Assembly (NCBI GenBank): GCA_031772625.1
Contig: CM062819.1
Coordinates: forward strand, 824,455,003-824,519,002
DNA length: 64,000 nucleotides
Direction: 5' to 3'
Source: Pinus tabuliformis
Taxonomy: Eukaryota; Streptophyta; Pinopsida; Pinales; Pinaceae
A model generated the notes under the pieces. That model ran no database searches, was not told the origin of the DNA, and worked only from the letters and a program-made list of their open reading frames with translations. The translations under genes were made by a program, and so were the position numbers. Shown piece by piece: positions 35,333-47,749 of this stretch (within the stretch, counting starts at the first letter, position 1; each line of letters begins with the position of its first letter).

Positions 35333-37689
35333 TGTTAGCGTTTGAAATTTCACCTCAGGCTGAAAAGGCAAATCTCAAAAGCTACATCAAACCATTCAGC
35401 CTCGTAGCTAGCCCTACGGGGCAGGAGAAGGCTCTCTCCGGTCAATCTCGTTAAATTTTCAATGGGAAGAGATGACCAATCAAGGTAACACAGATATTAG
35501 GCTAGTAAACTGATTTGAAGGTTGATTTGGGGGTTTTTTGGGGTTTTTGGTGGCAAATTGAGGAACTGCAATTTAGGGTGCGGGGATTGGACACAGTTTC
35601 TGCAGGGAAGTCTTTGGGGCAAGGTAGGAGATTGTGTAGATGTCTTTAGCTGAAATGGATGATCTAGAAGAAAGATAAGAAGGCTAAAGAGAGCAAACAA
35701 TGGATTTGAATTCTCTTTAGACAGTAGAAAACATAGAAATTAAACAAATTTGAAAGCAGAGCATGCAAGCATGAATTCTAACTTTATCACTTCATTTGTT
35801 TAATATGCAGCAGTTTAGAAAGGAAATGAATCACATAACAAAGCTTACAATAACATGAAGAGACACACCATCAACACAATGAGTCCACAAGAATCCCAAT
35901 GATGACTGCAAAACCCTGGTCTTCCTTAGCCAAAAATTGCAGAGATACAAGCAAAATATACAATGATAGTTCCTCCCTCAAGAGTCCAACCATGAAAATG
36001 AACAAGAGAAGGCATAATATAAATGATCTAACTCCTTTCCCCACCTCTAGGGGTCGAGCTCAGCTTCCTAGGAGCTGTTTCAACTAATTCTAAACTGAGC
36101 ACTAGATAATAGGCAGTCAAAACAACTTGCCTCTAAAACTTAGGAAACCTATCCATGCATTAAATTTTTACCATTTACATTCAAGAATCTTCTAGAAGTG
36201 ATCAAGGAGAGTAAAAGCATCATAGAGCCATGAAAATTACACAAAAATCCATCATTTACATGCCCAAAACATTGAACCAAGTGAAAACAGTGTTTTTCTG
36301 GCCGAACTGGTCAAAACAGGCAAAATTCCCTGACGGGTCGCGCACATGTGCCTGACGGGTCACGCACATTGAGAGGCCTGTTTGGGGGCCTTCCCGGTGT
36401 CCAAATCAGGTGAAAGATAGCTCATTGGAAAGGTCTGCGAGTCTACTTTCCAACCCCACCGGAATTTTTGAATTTGGAGTTGATTTGACCCCTCAAAACT
36501 CAATTCTCCCAAGACAGCTTTCTGCAACTCAAAATAGGGGCAGAAAGTCAAAATTTGCATGTATTTTGACCTTTTGGAGGCCCAAATCTCCATAAAAACT
36601 GAAGTCCATCCACAGGTAGGTGTAACTTTGCATGACAATTCCAAAAATGCTGAGTTTTCCCCGTTCTGAGTTGCCCCCATGTAGGGTCGCGCGCGGGGTG
36701 AGACCCGTTAAAAGGCCAAAACCTGTCAATTTCCCAAAAATGCCAAAAATGCCTCAAAACTTTCAAAATTTCTTGTGCTAGCTGCTAGGAAGAGGCTAAT
36801 GAGTATCATGGTGAGTGAGAGAAGCCTCGGCCAAGATACGGAGGGGATCGGGCCTCTTTCTCCTTTTTTGTGCCTTGGCCAACCGCCTTGGATCCGGCGA
36901 TTGTAATTTTGACATTTCTCTAAAACCATGACACCTGTGCAAAAATTGAAGGAGGTTTTTCTTCTTTGGCATGTTGTGGACAAAAACCTCTCTCAGTTTT
37001 CCAAACTTCATCTTTTATTGCTCTAGAACATCATTTGAGTGCGACTTGTCCCGATGTGTGAAACAAGGAATTTTGTCGAAATGAAGCGAAATGAAGGGGA
37101 TAAGGGGCTTCTAAATTCTTGGGGAAATTTTTGGGAGTAGGGAGGGATGTTACGAAGCAGGGGAAAGTGAAATCTCAGAGATTGAGTGAGGGGAAGGGGT
37201 CCAAAAGGGAAAAACACAGGCCCAACCTAGAAAATTGCCAGGTTGTAGCTAGAAACTAGGGTTTGTGCAAAAATGAGGAATTTGGCGGATCTAAGGGATG
37301 GGAAGTGTTTGATAAGGTACTTTAAGGATAGGGGAAGGTGTATGAACATCAGGAAACAAGTTTTGCCGATGATTTGACCGTCCAAGAGAAATTGGCTTTC
37401 AAAACCCTAGGAGAGGGAAATGACCTTGCCAAGGCACAACTGAAGCATGAACGAGATGTAAAATGACTCATTAGACACTGACATGATAATGACAACCCTA
37501 TGAATGATGATAGACTCAGCTGAATGATGACATGGACTGACATTTGGGCAAACCCTAGACCTAATGCCTAGTGACCAAATTTTGCTTGAAGACTCACTGA
37601 AATGACAAAATTTGACCTTGACACTCTGAGACAACTTTGTAAGAGCATATTTGATCACTGGAGGAAGGCTGAAAAGACTAACACTAACA
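35333..37689 (-). repeat. 5' LTR of element G
   Basis: 2357 bp with the same ends as 30639-32991. It is the transcription-starting copy because gag follows it on the minus strand. Confidence 0.93.
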
Positions 37690-37694
37690 GAAAC

Positions 37695-37948
37695 AACAAG
37701 GAGATCAGTCAGATTAGTTCTAGATCGTTGCAGCAGGATCATCACCTTTCATACGAGAGCCCACAGTGTATGGTAGCAGATTCAGTGTTAGCAGGTGTTG
37801 TCAATCATTTAGATGATAGTTGTAGATCTAGTTGCAGTAAGTACACGCAAGATATTTGCAGAGCTAGATGCAGTGACAAAAGCGGTGTGAATTGCCCAAT
37901 TGTAGTACGCTGGTACAATTCCAGCTAGAATATTCCCAGTGCAGAGCT
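37695..37948 (+). other. Internal part of element F between G and hAT-1
   Basis: Short purine-rich stretch with GCAGCAGG and GCAGAGC words like the other internal parts of F. No gene seen. Confidence 0.65.
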
Positions 37949-39298
37949 ACGCAGTCCAATGTTTTAAAAAACGGTCGAGTCGACTCCGACTCGACCAAGC
38001 CAGACCGAGCCAAGGCCTAGTCGGCTCGGCTCGGTGGAGTAACAACCCAGCTGTCCAATTTGTTACTAAGTCGGCTGAGCCAGTCACCGACTCGGCCAGC
38101 TCGATAACAAACCGACCAGCTCGGCCAACCACCCACGCGCACAGCCGATGAGTAATTTTGGGGGGGAAATTGGACCCCACAGTCAATTCTAATTTGCTTT
38201 AGGGTGTTTTGAGGTCCATTTACCTATCCCAACCCTATAAAAGCTACCCAACCCCATCTCATTTCCTCACAGCTATCTCATTGCATTTGTGTGAGAATTT
38301 GTGAGGACTTTGTGAAGAGTTTTCGAATTTGTTCTTGGAGCAGCAGTGAGGAGTCTTGGGCAAGCATTGAAGTCGCAGTGAGGAGCTTCTTGGGAAGCCA
38401 TTAGAGCAACATTGAGGAGTTGGTTTGTTGCAGCAGCGTTGAGGAGACAGTTTGTGCCTAGAGGTTTTTTTTTTTCATTTCTAAAATTTGTTTTTGCTTG
38501 TTTTTTCTTTGTGCAAATCTTGACATTGAAAAGAGTCTTTTTTGTTAAAGAAATGAACATTGAAGCAATATTATTTTTTTGTTTTCATTTTCAGAGTTTT
38601 TCCTTTCATTTCCAAGTCAAAAAATGGCTCCTAGAGTGAAAGATGTTGCTTGGGCATATGCTGAAATGATTGATAATCAAATGCATTGCAAATTTTGACA
38701 TAGAAAAATTAAGGAGGGTCCTAGAGGCATTTATAGGCTGAAACAACACTTGGCTGGTAATTAGAGGCCAAATTACTCCATGTGAAGCACCATCAGCACA
38801 AATTGGGAAGATTAGAAAGGAGTTGTTAAATAGTTTTGAGAAGTTTGAGCAAGAAAAAGCTAGGCAAAAAGAAATAGAAGTTGAAATTGGGAGGAAGAGG
38901 AGTATACAACAAATGATGGTTGCCAACCCCCATTTTGATTTTGAGGGCTCTTCATCTATCCCTTGTACTAATGCATCCAACCCCTTCCGCTATGTTCCTC
39001 CCTCTTTGGGGTCCATGCAAGAAAAGGGTAAGGGTAAAATGAAAAAGAAGGGTGATATGAATATCAAAAGTTATTTCACTATCACACCCTCCTATCTATC
39101 AGAGATGCACATGGTCCTCAAGCTAGTAGAAGTCATATGCAGCCCACTTTAGATGACCATTGGAAGAAAGAAATGAGGGAGATTGCTTGTAATTACATAG
39201 CTAGATGGTCGTATAATGTTAATATCCCCTTTAATGCTTCTTGTTCACCACATTATGAGCCTATGTTTTGTTGGACACAGATTGCCATTGATGTCAAT

Positions 39299-39600
39299 AT
39301 GGCAATATTCAAGAGGAAGAGACAGAGCATATCGGAGCCAAGAGGAGCAGATATGGCAATATTCAAGAGGAAGAGACAGAGCATATCGGAGCCAAGAGGA
39401 GCAAATGGAGCCAAGAGGAGCAGACCAAGCCAGAGGAGCCACATTGGAGCAAAGAGGAGCTATAGGAGGAGCCACATATATATATATGCCATATATATGC
39501 CAAAGAAGAGGAGCTATCGGAACATATCGGAGGAGCCACATATATATATGCCATATATATGCCAAAGAAGAGGAGCTATCGGAACATATCGGAGCAAGAG
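39299..39600 (+). repeat. Short tandem repeats in LTR H
   Basis: A 54-bp unit beginning ATGGCAATATTCAAGAGG occurs twice (39299 and 39353). It is followed by a unit of about 63 bp, with GCCATATATATGCC and AGGAGCTATCGGAACATATC, that also occurs twice (about 39475-39600). Confidence 0.85.
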
Positions 39601-39935
39601 GAGCCATCGGAGGAGCAAATGCAGCAAACAGAGCCATATATGCCACAGATAACACTATCGGCGGCCAGAAATCATATAAACATGCACATAACAGCCTATC
39701 GGGAGCCATCGGGAGCAGAACTCATATAGATATGTTATCGGGCTTGTAAAACCCATGTATGCATGCTTTAACATTATCGGCGGTTAAAAACCATATATAT
39801 ATGCATTCACAACTATCGGCGGGCACATATTACAAACACACTATCGGCGGAGAAGTTTATATATAAAGGCATATATATGTATATCGGCGACATCGCTAAT
39901 CGGCGGTTCAGCTATGTGCCACCACTGAAACCTCC

Positions 39936-40620
39936 GATTGCGATAATAATGCGGACCCGATGCAGAATTATGTTATGGTTGAATGCTATATCGCATCCGC
40001 CCATCGCAACAATACACAAAGGCATGACACTCTCCCGATCGCCGATTGCGATAAGGCTGCGGACCCGACGGGAATATAGACTGTGGCTTAATATCATATC
40101 GCATCCGCAGTGATCGCAAGACATAAGGGATGACGCTATAATCTGCCGATTGCGATAGAGGCATGGACCCGATGGACTTATTAAAAACAGTCTATAATAT
40201 ATCGCATCTGGCATTTCGGAGCGGGTATCGGGAGTGGTAAAGGCCCTGCCTCCGATTGCGACAATATACGCGGACCCGATGGCATATCAAAGTTTGATTG
40301 AATAATATATCGCATCCGGCATTTCGGAGCGGGTATCGGGAGTGGTAAAGGCCCTGCCTCCGATTGCGACAATATACGCGGACCCGATGGCATATCAAAG
40401 TTTGATTGAATAATATATCGCATCCGGTCCATCGCATCGGCCATCGGCCATTGGTGACTACAGTTATGTTGCGATCGTCGATAGCGATGAAAGGAACGGA
40501 CCCGACGGACATATAAAACAGGGTTAAATGCAATATTGCATCCACAAGTGGATTGGCCCATCGGCCATCGGCCCTTTGCGATCGCCGATTGCGATGAATG
40601 TTGCGAACCCGATACATTAT
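39936..40620 (+). repeat. Seven-copy repeat of about 105 bp in LTR H
   Basis: Each unit has CCGATTGCGATA, then GCGGACCCGATGG, then ATATCGCATCCG. Copies begin near 39936, 40042, 40145, 40250, 40358, 40470 and 40576. The fourth and fifth are almost identical with a 108-bp period; the outer ones are diverged. The GATTGCGAT/ATCGCAAT words are partly palindromic. Confidence 0.85.
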
Positions 40621-42706
40621 AGATACGGGTGCTATGATCCTTGAAGTCCGCCCTTTAGCACTGTCGCCTGTTTTTTCATATATTTCCTGTGTAATTTGAT
40701 ATTTGGCCTGCGCGCACCTCTGAGGCAAAAATGCATACGATAATGCTCCCAATAGTTCAGGAGACTGACTCTGGCGATAATGATTGCGATTAGGACGTGG
40801 CTGTCCGTTAAGCTATGACAACTGAGTGTATGCGGCCTCTCTTCCTCCTGTACGTGTCCTGTGAATATTGGAACGGTTGGATAGACAGAGGGAAATGAAG
40901 TCCGGGAAGCTGAAGAAGCAAGCAAGAGAGGAGGTAACTGACAGGGTAAGCGAGCGTTGAGGAAGCCGAAGAGCCTGCGGAGAAAGGAAGCCAAAGAGCC
41001 AGCGAGAAAGAGGAAATGAATGGACAGAGGCATGGAATGTATAAAAGCAGCAAAAACAGAGAACTGAAGGAGTTGTTGGTGTGTGGTATAACCTGAGTAT
41101 GAGATAGTGGTAGCAGTAGAGGCAAAGGGGGCAGCAGAAGCAGCGGAAGCTGAAAAGAGTGCAGCAGCACACCAGTGTATACCAAAGTTGGGTTGGAGCC
41201 CAAGAGGTTGGAGCCTCAGAATTGAACAGGATTGAAGTCCTTGGGAGTTGGTGCTCCTAAGTCCAAGATTGGTGTCTTGGCAAAACAGAGTTGGTGCTCT
41301 GGAGGTTGGAGCCTCACTGAAGTCCAAGTTGGAGCTTGGCAACTGATTGTAACCATCTATATATTGTATTTATTTTATTGCATTGTCTTGAGTTTTAATA
41401 AAAGCATTTATTCCAGTTGTTGATTTCTGTGTTCAGTATATACATATACATATCTATATATGCTTTTGGCAATCACTAAAACGAAAAATAATAAATACTG
41501 ATTCACCCCCCCCCTCAGTATTTCCAACATGTTTGATGCCATATTTGTTGCTGGAAAGGGCTTCAAAGGCCCTACTATGCATGAGTTAAGGGGGTCTCTT
41601 TTGCGAAAAGAAATTTGCTCCATTGATTAGTATTTGAAAGATTTCAAAAGCTCATGGGCAAAAACAGGATGTACCATCATGTTAGATGGATGGACTGATC
41701 AAAGGAATCGTACCATCATAAACTTTCTTATCTTTTGCCCACAGGGAACCATGTTTCTAAAATCAGTTTAGGCATCTGATAGGGTGAAAGATGAACAATT
41801 GTTGTTTCAGCTGTTGGATGAGGTTGTTGAGGAGCTGGGGGTGGCTAATGTTGTTCAAATCATCACAGATAATGCCTCTAACTATGTTCTTGCTAGTAAA
41901 TGGTTAGAGGAAAAACACAAAACCATCTTTTGGACCCCATGTGTTGCACATTGCATAGACCTCATGCTTGAGGATATTGGCAAAATAGATTGGGTCAAGA
42001 ACACTGTAAAGCATGCCAAAAGAATAACAAAATGTATCTACAATCATTCATGGATTTTGAGCCTGATGAGGAAACACAGAGGGGGCAGGGATATTATTAG
42101 GTCTGCCATCACTAGATTTGCAACTCATTTTTTGATATTGCAATCTATGCTTTCCCAACATAGAAACTTGCAAAAGTTGTTTTCTAGTGATGAATGGAAC
42201 GAAAGCCATTGGTCTCACAAACAAGATGGAAACGATTTGAAAAATAAAGTTAATGAAGAAATATTTTGGAAGAAGGCAGCAGAGATTGTGAAGGTTGTTG
42301 ATCCACTGGTTAAGGTGTTGCGGTTGTTGGATGGGGAAAGATTGGCTATGGGCTTCATTTATGAGGCTATGGATCAAGCAAAGGAGAAAATAAAGGCAAC
42401 ATACAAGGATAGAGTGGCTAAGTATGGGCCCATTTGGGCAAATCACTGATGAAAGATGGAACAATCAACTCCATCGCCCTATACATGCAGCTGGGTTTTT
42501 GTTGAACCCAAGGTATGATTATAAAGCTCTGGAGGCAAGAGCTTTGACTAGGGAGGTTAGAGATGGATTGATTGACTGCATTGATTGTATGGTCCCTATG
42601 GAGAGTGATCAGTTGGAGATACACCGACAGATCACTTCTTTCAACAGAGCCACGGGTACCTTTGGCAAGAACCTAGCAAGGATTGCAAGGGAAGCAAATG
42701 AGCCAG

Positions 42707-42816
42707 GTAAACAAACAATTTCAATTTTCAAATTCTTATTTTGTTAAATTGTTTATAATTTCAAAGTTGAATATAATTTGTTTAGCTAACTCATTACACA
42801 ACTATGTTTTTCGCAG
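42707..42816 (+). other. Intron in the hAT-1 transposase
   Basis: 110 bp, starting GTAAAC and ending TTTTTCGCAG, AT-rich. Splicing joins GAGCCAG to CACAATGGTGG and keeps the frame (EPAQWW). Inferred from splice consensus and protein continuity. Confidence 0.75.
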
Positions 42817-43835
42817 CACAATGGTGGGAGGCATTTGGTAGCCATTGTCCTCAATTACAGAAGTTTGCAATTCGTATTTTGAGTCAAACTTGCAGTGCTA
42901 CTAGCTGTGAGCGCAAGTGGTCTGTCTTTGAGAGGATTCACACGAAGAAGAGAAACGTTTGGATCAAAAACAATTAAATGATCTAGTCTATGTCCAATAC
43001 AACCTCCAGCTCAAACGCAACAAATTGCTGAACAAAAGACCTGATTCAAATCCCATTGTGTTGGAAGATATTGATCCAACATCAGATTGGGTAGTCGAGA
43101 GTCATCCAGTAGAGTTTGATTATGATGAGGATATTGGTCTTGATTTGGATTTACAAATGGAGGCATTAGTTGAACAAAATGTTCAGTTGAATGCAGATCC
43201 ACTTGTACCAGCCTCAGGCCCAACCCCAAGTCCTCCAGTTGCAGGGGCTTCCTCTACTCAGCCACGATGGAAGCGCATATCTTGTCTATCTCAGCATGTA
43301 GCTGCTACACGGCCTGCTAGTGCTACCACTTCAACAGTTGCAGTTGGATATGATGAGGAGGAGCCATGGGTTTCCCTGTCTGACTCTGATTCAGAGTCTT
43401 AGCCAGATGATGTTGGCTCGTCTAACAGTAGCCAGTAGTACTAGTGACTAGTGATGTTTCACAGTTTACTTTTATTGTAGAGGCCATTTCTAGCCTCCTT
43501 AGTTATGTGCTTTTGTTTTGATCTCTATATCATCATTCATGTATGTATTGGACAGTGCACTGGGTGTCATTTTGATATAACGGATATATTCATGAACCTA
43601 CTTTGATCATATGTTGTCTTCTCTCTATATTCAAAAGCTTTGTGTTCGAAAACATGAATGAAAATCTTTAAAATTATGTTTTTTTATAATTAAAAAAAAT
43701 ATTTAATGTATTTTTTACAATGACCGAGTCATTGAAATCAAACCGGCCAAGTCAATACCGAGTCGGAGTCAGAGTCGGAGCTAACCCTCGGTCATTTCTG
43801 AACCGGAGTCGGAGTTTTAAAACATTGACGCAATC

Positions 43836-44658
43836 CAGTTTCCAGTACAAGAGGACAGTGTGAGTTGCCAAGATGGAGAAGAGAGATTACCCAAAGGGAG
43901 ATCGTGACTCAGAGGGAGTCTAGCTTCAGACGGAGCCCTATGGAAGCTAGTGCTTCAGGATATGAGAGATCAAACTCATTATCGCAATAGTTGCAGCAGC
44001 AGTGCAAAGATAGCATCAGAGAAGTAGCAGCAGCAATATGAGTAGATCAGACTTCTCTATGTTTGGAGCTATACCTCCAGGAGTGAGGTGGGGCGATATG
44101 GAGTTATCGTCCCATAGTTGCAGAGATGGGCAGGGTCCTTGAGGAGTCCACCTCATGGACCATCACCTGGCTATGGGGGCCTACAGTATTCAGTAGTAAG
44201 ATGGATTAGTGGCAATTGATGTAGTTAGTACCAAAGTGACAGTTGCAGACTAGTAGCAGTTAGTGTTGAGGAGCAGAGTGCAGTGTTAACAGCAGAGCAG
44301 GTGGCTCAGTGCAGAGTTAGCAATAGCGCAAAATCTTCAGTGACAGTGCAGAGACCAATAGTAGCCAGGAATCGGGAGACAGATGCATCATAGTAAACGC
44401 AGATGATTCGGTATTTTGGATGCTTCTTAGTTGCAGTAGTTGCAGTAGAAACAACAATAGATGAGAGGGAGTTGCAGTGCAGATGCAGTGTTCGCAGCAA
44501 TATGGCAGTGTCAGCAGCAGCACAAATGTAGGATCAGAGTTACATAGTGGTTGGTGGGTAGTATGGCCAGACATTAGTAGCGTGACAGAGGATGATACAA
44601 AGGCAGAGTGTTGTAGCAAGATGTGCAGCACTAGAACACAGTCCTCACAGAGAGGGAG
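43836..44658 (+). other. 3' internal part of element F and polypurine tract
   Basis: GCAG-rich non-coding DNA like 29788-30633, ending in the purine tract CAGAGAGGGAG at 44648-44658 directly before the 3' LTR. No gene seen. Confidence 0.7.
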
Positions 44659-44858
44659 TGTTAGTTTTTGTAGCATCGGATGTGTTCTAGCCACGAAATT
44701 TGGTGGAGAGGCTAGAATGCATGAGATCTCCAAAACCCAAAAATCATTTCTGGCAATTCCACCAAGAGATGACTTAATTAGATTATTAACCTATTTTTTA
44801 ATGTTTCTTAAGTCTAAACTTAAGAAAATTGGTTAATCATAATTAATTAGGTCAAGGT
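44659..44858 (+). repeat. Truncated 3' LTR of element F
   Basis: About 200 bp, starting TGTTAGTTTTTGTAGC, closely matching 28666-28870. The match stops near AATTAGGTCAAGGTTA, where AT-rich DNA of the D array begins. About 900 bp of the LTR are missing. Confidence 0.82.
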
Positions 44859-47744
44859 TATTAAAAATAATAAAAAATTTAAAAATTTAAAAAAATAAAA
44901 TAAAATAATATTTTAAGTGAATAAATCGACGGATGAGATCAAGAGATGTCTTGATCCTCATCAACGGTCGAGATCATTTCTACATGGATCATTCGAACTA
45001 GCCGTTGGGATCATTTCCTTTATATAGGGTCTTAGGTGGTCATTTCAGACAATTCGATCTGTGAGTCTGATACTGAAGAAGCTCTCTTGTAAATCTGTTT
45101 CTGGTTAATAAAAGAAGACTTTGGGGTCCATATCTTGCTGGTGTTACTCTCTTGAAATGCTGTGAGATTGTTTAATTTTCTGCATATTTTATTTTCAGCC
45201 ATTAATAATAGCTTTTTGTAGAGTATTGTGAGCACAGGTATCTTGTTCACTTGCTAGGGTTTGGGTGCTGTTAGGGTTTCTGAAGTAATGGCAGGTATCT
45301 CCATTACTTCCTGAGATCTAGCAGCATTTTTGCCCTCTTTACTGATGGTTGTTTCTGAGCTGTGCAGAAAACCCTTTCTGAAGGAAATTGTGGGCGTTAG
45401 GGGAAGTTCTCGGCTGAACCAGCCAACTCCCATAAGCATTTTGTGCTGAGCCCAGTTGGATTTGATCCTGGGTCTATCATTCGGTTTATTTTTCTAATTT
45501 GCATGAGAGATTTTCTGAAGTTCTTCACAGTGACAGTCTGAAATTTCGTTTTTTTTTTTAATATTTTTGTGCTTATTGATGAATCTGGCTGTTAAGGGGC
45601 CAAATCTGTACATTAATAAACTGTTCTAGGGTTTTAATTTTTCTGATCTAGAGTTTTAAATGTTTGTTTTATGCAGCTTTCATTAGGGTTTTGTTTCTTT
45701 GAAATTTGCAGGCTCCTCATCAAAACTACCAAACTTTGGACAAATTCTAAGATCTTTTTCACACGCTGTCTCCTTCTGAGCCATATCCTGTCCCTTTGCT
45801 GCGATTTTCTGTCTTCACTCAGAATTTCGCTTGGCTTATATGCGTCAGGCGAGCAGTGGTTTCAGCGTGGGCAGAACCATCTATTCACATTCACGCACAT
45901 CAGACACACATAATAACTGTTTATCACATTTGACTGCGCTTAAGGCAAGCGTGACTGCGTTTCACTGTTTGAATCTCTGGGCTCATCATTTCACACAAAG
46001 GCTCAGCGTCAGCTCCGATCTATTCACACGCAGAAATCAGGGTTTCTAAAAGCGAAAATATATATCCGAGCTGCTATCGGAGATTTATTCACTGTGAATC
46101 TATCTGCAAATCGATCCAAAATTCCTCAGACTTGATCCAAGCACAAATGCTCTGGTGATCTTTCAGCGTATGCGTCACCGGGGTGATGGTTCTTTCTTTC
46201 TTTATTGGGCATCATCGCAGCCATGCACCAACTGTGTAGAAAAGGTTACTCCAACATCGTTTTCAAAATTGCCAACAGCGCCAGGCCAGGTAAATTTTTA
46301 CACGCTTGCAAAATCGATCACCTCCCAGCCTCCGTCTGCGTGTTCAAGCAAAAACGATTTGCGTCTCTGTCCGTCGTTACCCGTGCCTGTGCTCGAAATT
46401 TTGTTTCACGCGTTCATCTCTCTGCAGGTAAATCGAACCAGCGGACAAGGGTTTTCAGCTCCAGCATTGTAGCAGAGTTCTGTCACGCGCCTCAGCGTTT
46501 TTCGATTCTCTTTGTTGAGGGTTGATCTCGTCTCAGCGTTCTTCCTTGATCGTATGCGTTTCTGATCGCCCAGCCATCAATCTGCGTACCTGCAAAATCA
46601 TAAACCAAGCAAAAATTCGATGGATGCGTTCGATCGTTTGTTGCAAGCCATCAACGCAGGTAATGTTTAGCCGTTTCACGCTTCAGGCTAAGGTAATTAC
46701 GCCCCTTTTTTTTTTAGTTTGTATTTTTATGTTTGATTTTAGCTTTAGGATTTCAATTCGTATAGTTTTGTTTAGATTTAAATAGATTTTTTTTAGTTTA
46801 GTTCTTAGTTACGTATTTTATTTTTTAGATTCTAATTCTTTTATTTTTTAGATTTCATTTTGTTAGATATAAAAAATAAATTAAAAAATTAAAAAAAATA
46901 AAAAAAAAAATTTAGACTTAGGTTTATGCTTTTGTATAATTAACGTTTTAGTTTTCATTTAAATAGATTTTTATTCTATGTTTTAGATTTTAAAGTTTTA
47001 GATTCTAGGTTAAATTTTTTATTTTTTATTTTAGTTTAGGACTTTATTTTGTTTAGACTTAAATTTTATGAAAAATAAAAAATAAAAAAGATTTATAATT
47101 TTTTTAGATTTAGTTTTATTTTCTTTAAATAGTTTAGTTTTAGATTAAATTTTTTAGATTTCATTTTTAACTTTTGTTTTAAAATAAAAAATAAAAAATA
47201 AAAAATAAAAATTGAAAAAATATTTAAAAAAAAAAAATTGAAAAAGTATAAAAAAAATTTGTGGAAAATTCTCTTCGTCAGATCCAGTCATTTTCGGGAA
47301 TTGTCGTATCTTTCATGCTGAGATCTAATGTTTCAAGTCGAGATGCGAAATTGATATCTGGTTAATGGTTATGATTCATGGTGGTTTAAAGCATTCTTTT
47401 TTTTGAAAATTCTCAATCGCTGGATATCGTTTTGGTCATTCTAAGAGCATTGTGATTTAGCTAATGATAGATGATTGTTGTTCGTGGTCCATATTTTTAC
47501 ATCATTTAACAAGTAATCGTTTTAACCACAATCTCTTAAGGCACTGGTCTGCTAAATTAATCAAATCCATCGAGTGCTTTTTATATCGTATCTCGTGTCT
47601 CCCAACCAACTGGTCGACAGTTGGTCTCATCATCTCACAGGGACTACCCCCCTTAGCCGCGGGAGACAGGCTTAAACGGAGGGATCGGGGATCAGAGTGA
47701 CAGCCCCCGGTCTGAGCGTTGTCGTGCCAATCCGCGCGACAACA
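44859..47744 (+). repeat. First LTR of the array, 5' truncated
   Basis: Matches 49849-53420 from an AT-rich tract onward; about 750 bp of its 5' part are missing. It contains a TATA-like TTTATATAGG at 45018-45027, AATAAAAG at 45107, a T-rich TTTAG-like tract at about 46700-47240, and ends GCGCGACAACA. Short frames inside are not credible proteins. Confidence 0.88.
45018..45112 (+). promoter_or_regulatory. Likely LTR promoter and poly(A) signal (D)
   Basis: TTTATATAGG followed about 85 bases later by AATAAA, the order expected for a U3/R boundary. The same pair is present in the other two LTRs (about 50711 and 56409 for the TATA), identical or nearly so. Confidence 0.6.
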
Positions 47745-47749
47745 TTTTT

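Larger units (their letters stand above)
30639..37689 (-). mobile_element. Element G: gag-only LTR element (TR-GAG type)
   Basis: 7051 bp with two LTRs of 2353 and 2357 bp and a perfect 5-bp TSD GAAAC (30634-30638 and 37690-37694). The internal region, 32992-35332, is only 2.34 kb and encodes a gag on the minus strand and nothing of pol. A motif like the tRNA-Arg-type primer site lies directly inside the right LTR. The LTRs are very similar by eye, with few substitutions, so the insertion is fairly recent. It sits in the internal region of F. Confidence 0.93.
39269..41529 (+). mobile_element. Solo LTR H in the hAT-1 transposase
   Basis: 2261 bp, ends TGTTGGACACAG and TATTTCCAACA, with a perfect 5-bp TSD TGTTT (39264-39268 and 41530-41534). 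The transposase frame rejoins exactly when it is removed. An AATAAA signal at 41396 and the CACCCCCCCCCTCAG tail near the end resemble Copia LTRs of the SIRE type; the clade is inferred only. Long internal tandem repeats are listed separately. No retroviral protein is present. Confidence 0.9.
38624..43402 (+). pseudogene. hAT-1 transposase, interrupted
   Basis: The start at 38624 reads MAPRVKDVAWAYAEM, then a BED finger (MHCKF, later RGIYRLKQHLAG). A stop lies at 38697. The DUF659 region begins QPTLDDHWKKEMREIAC (39140) and YNVNIPFNASCSPHYEPMF, where the solo LTR interrupts; beyond it the frame continues exactly with DAIFVAGKGFKGPTMHELRG (41535). Then TIMLDGWTDQRNRTIINF, ITDNASNYVLASKWLEEK and FWTPCVAHCIDLMLEDI. 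An intron with consensus ends at 42707-42816 rejoins EANEPAQWWEAFG. The dimerisation motif is SCERKWSVFERIHTKKRN (42905-42955). The acidic C-terminus ends at 43402. Frameshifts lie near 39100 and 42960 and a stop at about 41770, so it is inactive. Confidence 0.88.
37957..43827 (+). mobile_element. hAT-1: full-length hAT transposon carrying an LTR
   Basis: 5871 bp including a 2261-bp solo LTR; about 3.6 kb without it. The terminal repeat is CAATGTTTTAAAA at both ends. Flanking 8-mers ACGCAGTC (37949-37956) and ACGCAATC (43828-43835) match at 7 of 8. Subterminal zones repeat GAGTCGG/CGACTCGG words. It encodes a BED, DUF659 and dimerisation-domain transposase. The short copy hAT-1n at 9802-10957 derives from this family. 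Confidence 0.92.
28666..44858 (+). mobile_element. Element F: LARD-like non-coding LTR element
   Basis: The 5' LTR (28666-29775) is followed at once by a degenerate iMet primer site (29776-29787). A truncated 3' LTR starts at 44659 directly after a purine tract CAGAGAGGGAG (44648-44658). The internal DNA (29776-30638, 37695-37948 and 43836-44658, about 1.9 kb after removing inserts) is purine-rich on the plus strand and has no retroviral protein. It hosts element G and hAT-1. The 3' LTR is cut after about 200 bp at the edge of the D/E array. Confidence 0.78.

Noticed and set aside
39910..40620. CRISPR-like regular repeats
   Set aside because: Repeats and the DNA between them are all parts of one diverged tandem unit of about 105 bp in a plant LTR; there are no unique spacers.
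45671..46785. Repeated short frames (80-106 codons) within the D/E LTRs
   Set aside because: They overlap in several frames, lack domains, and their repetition only reflects the LTR copies.
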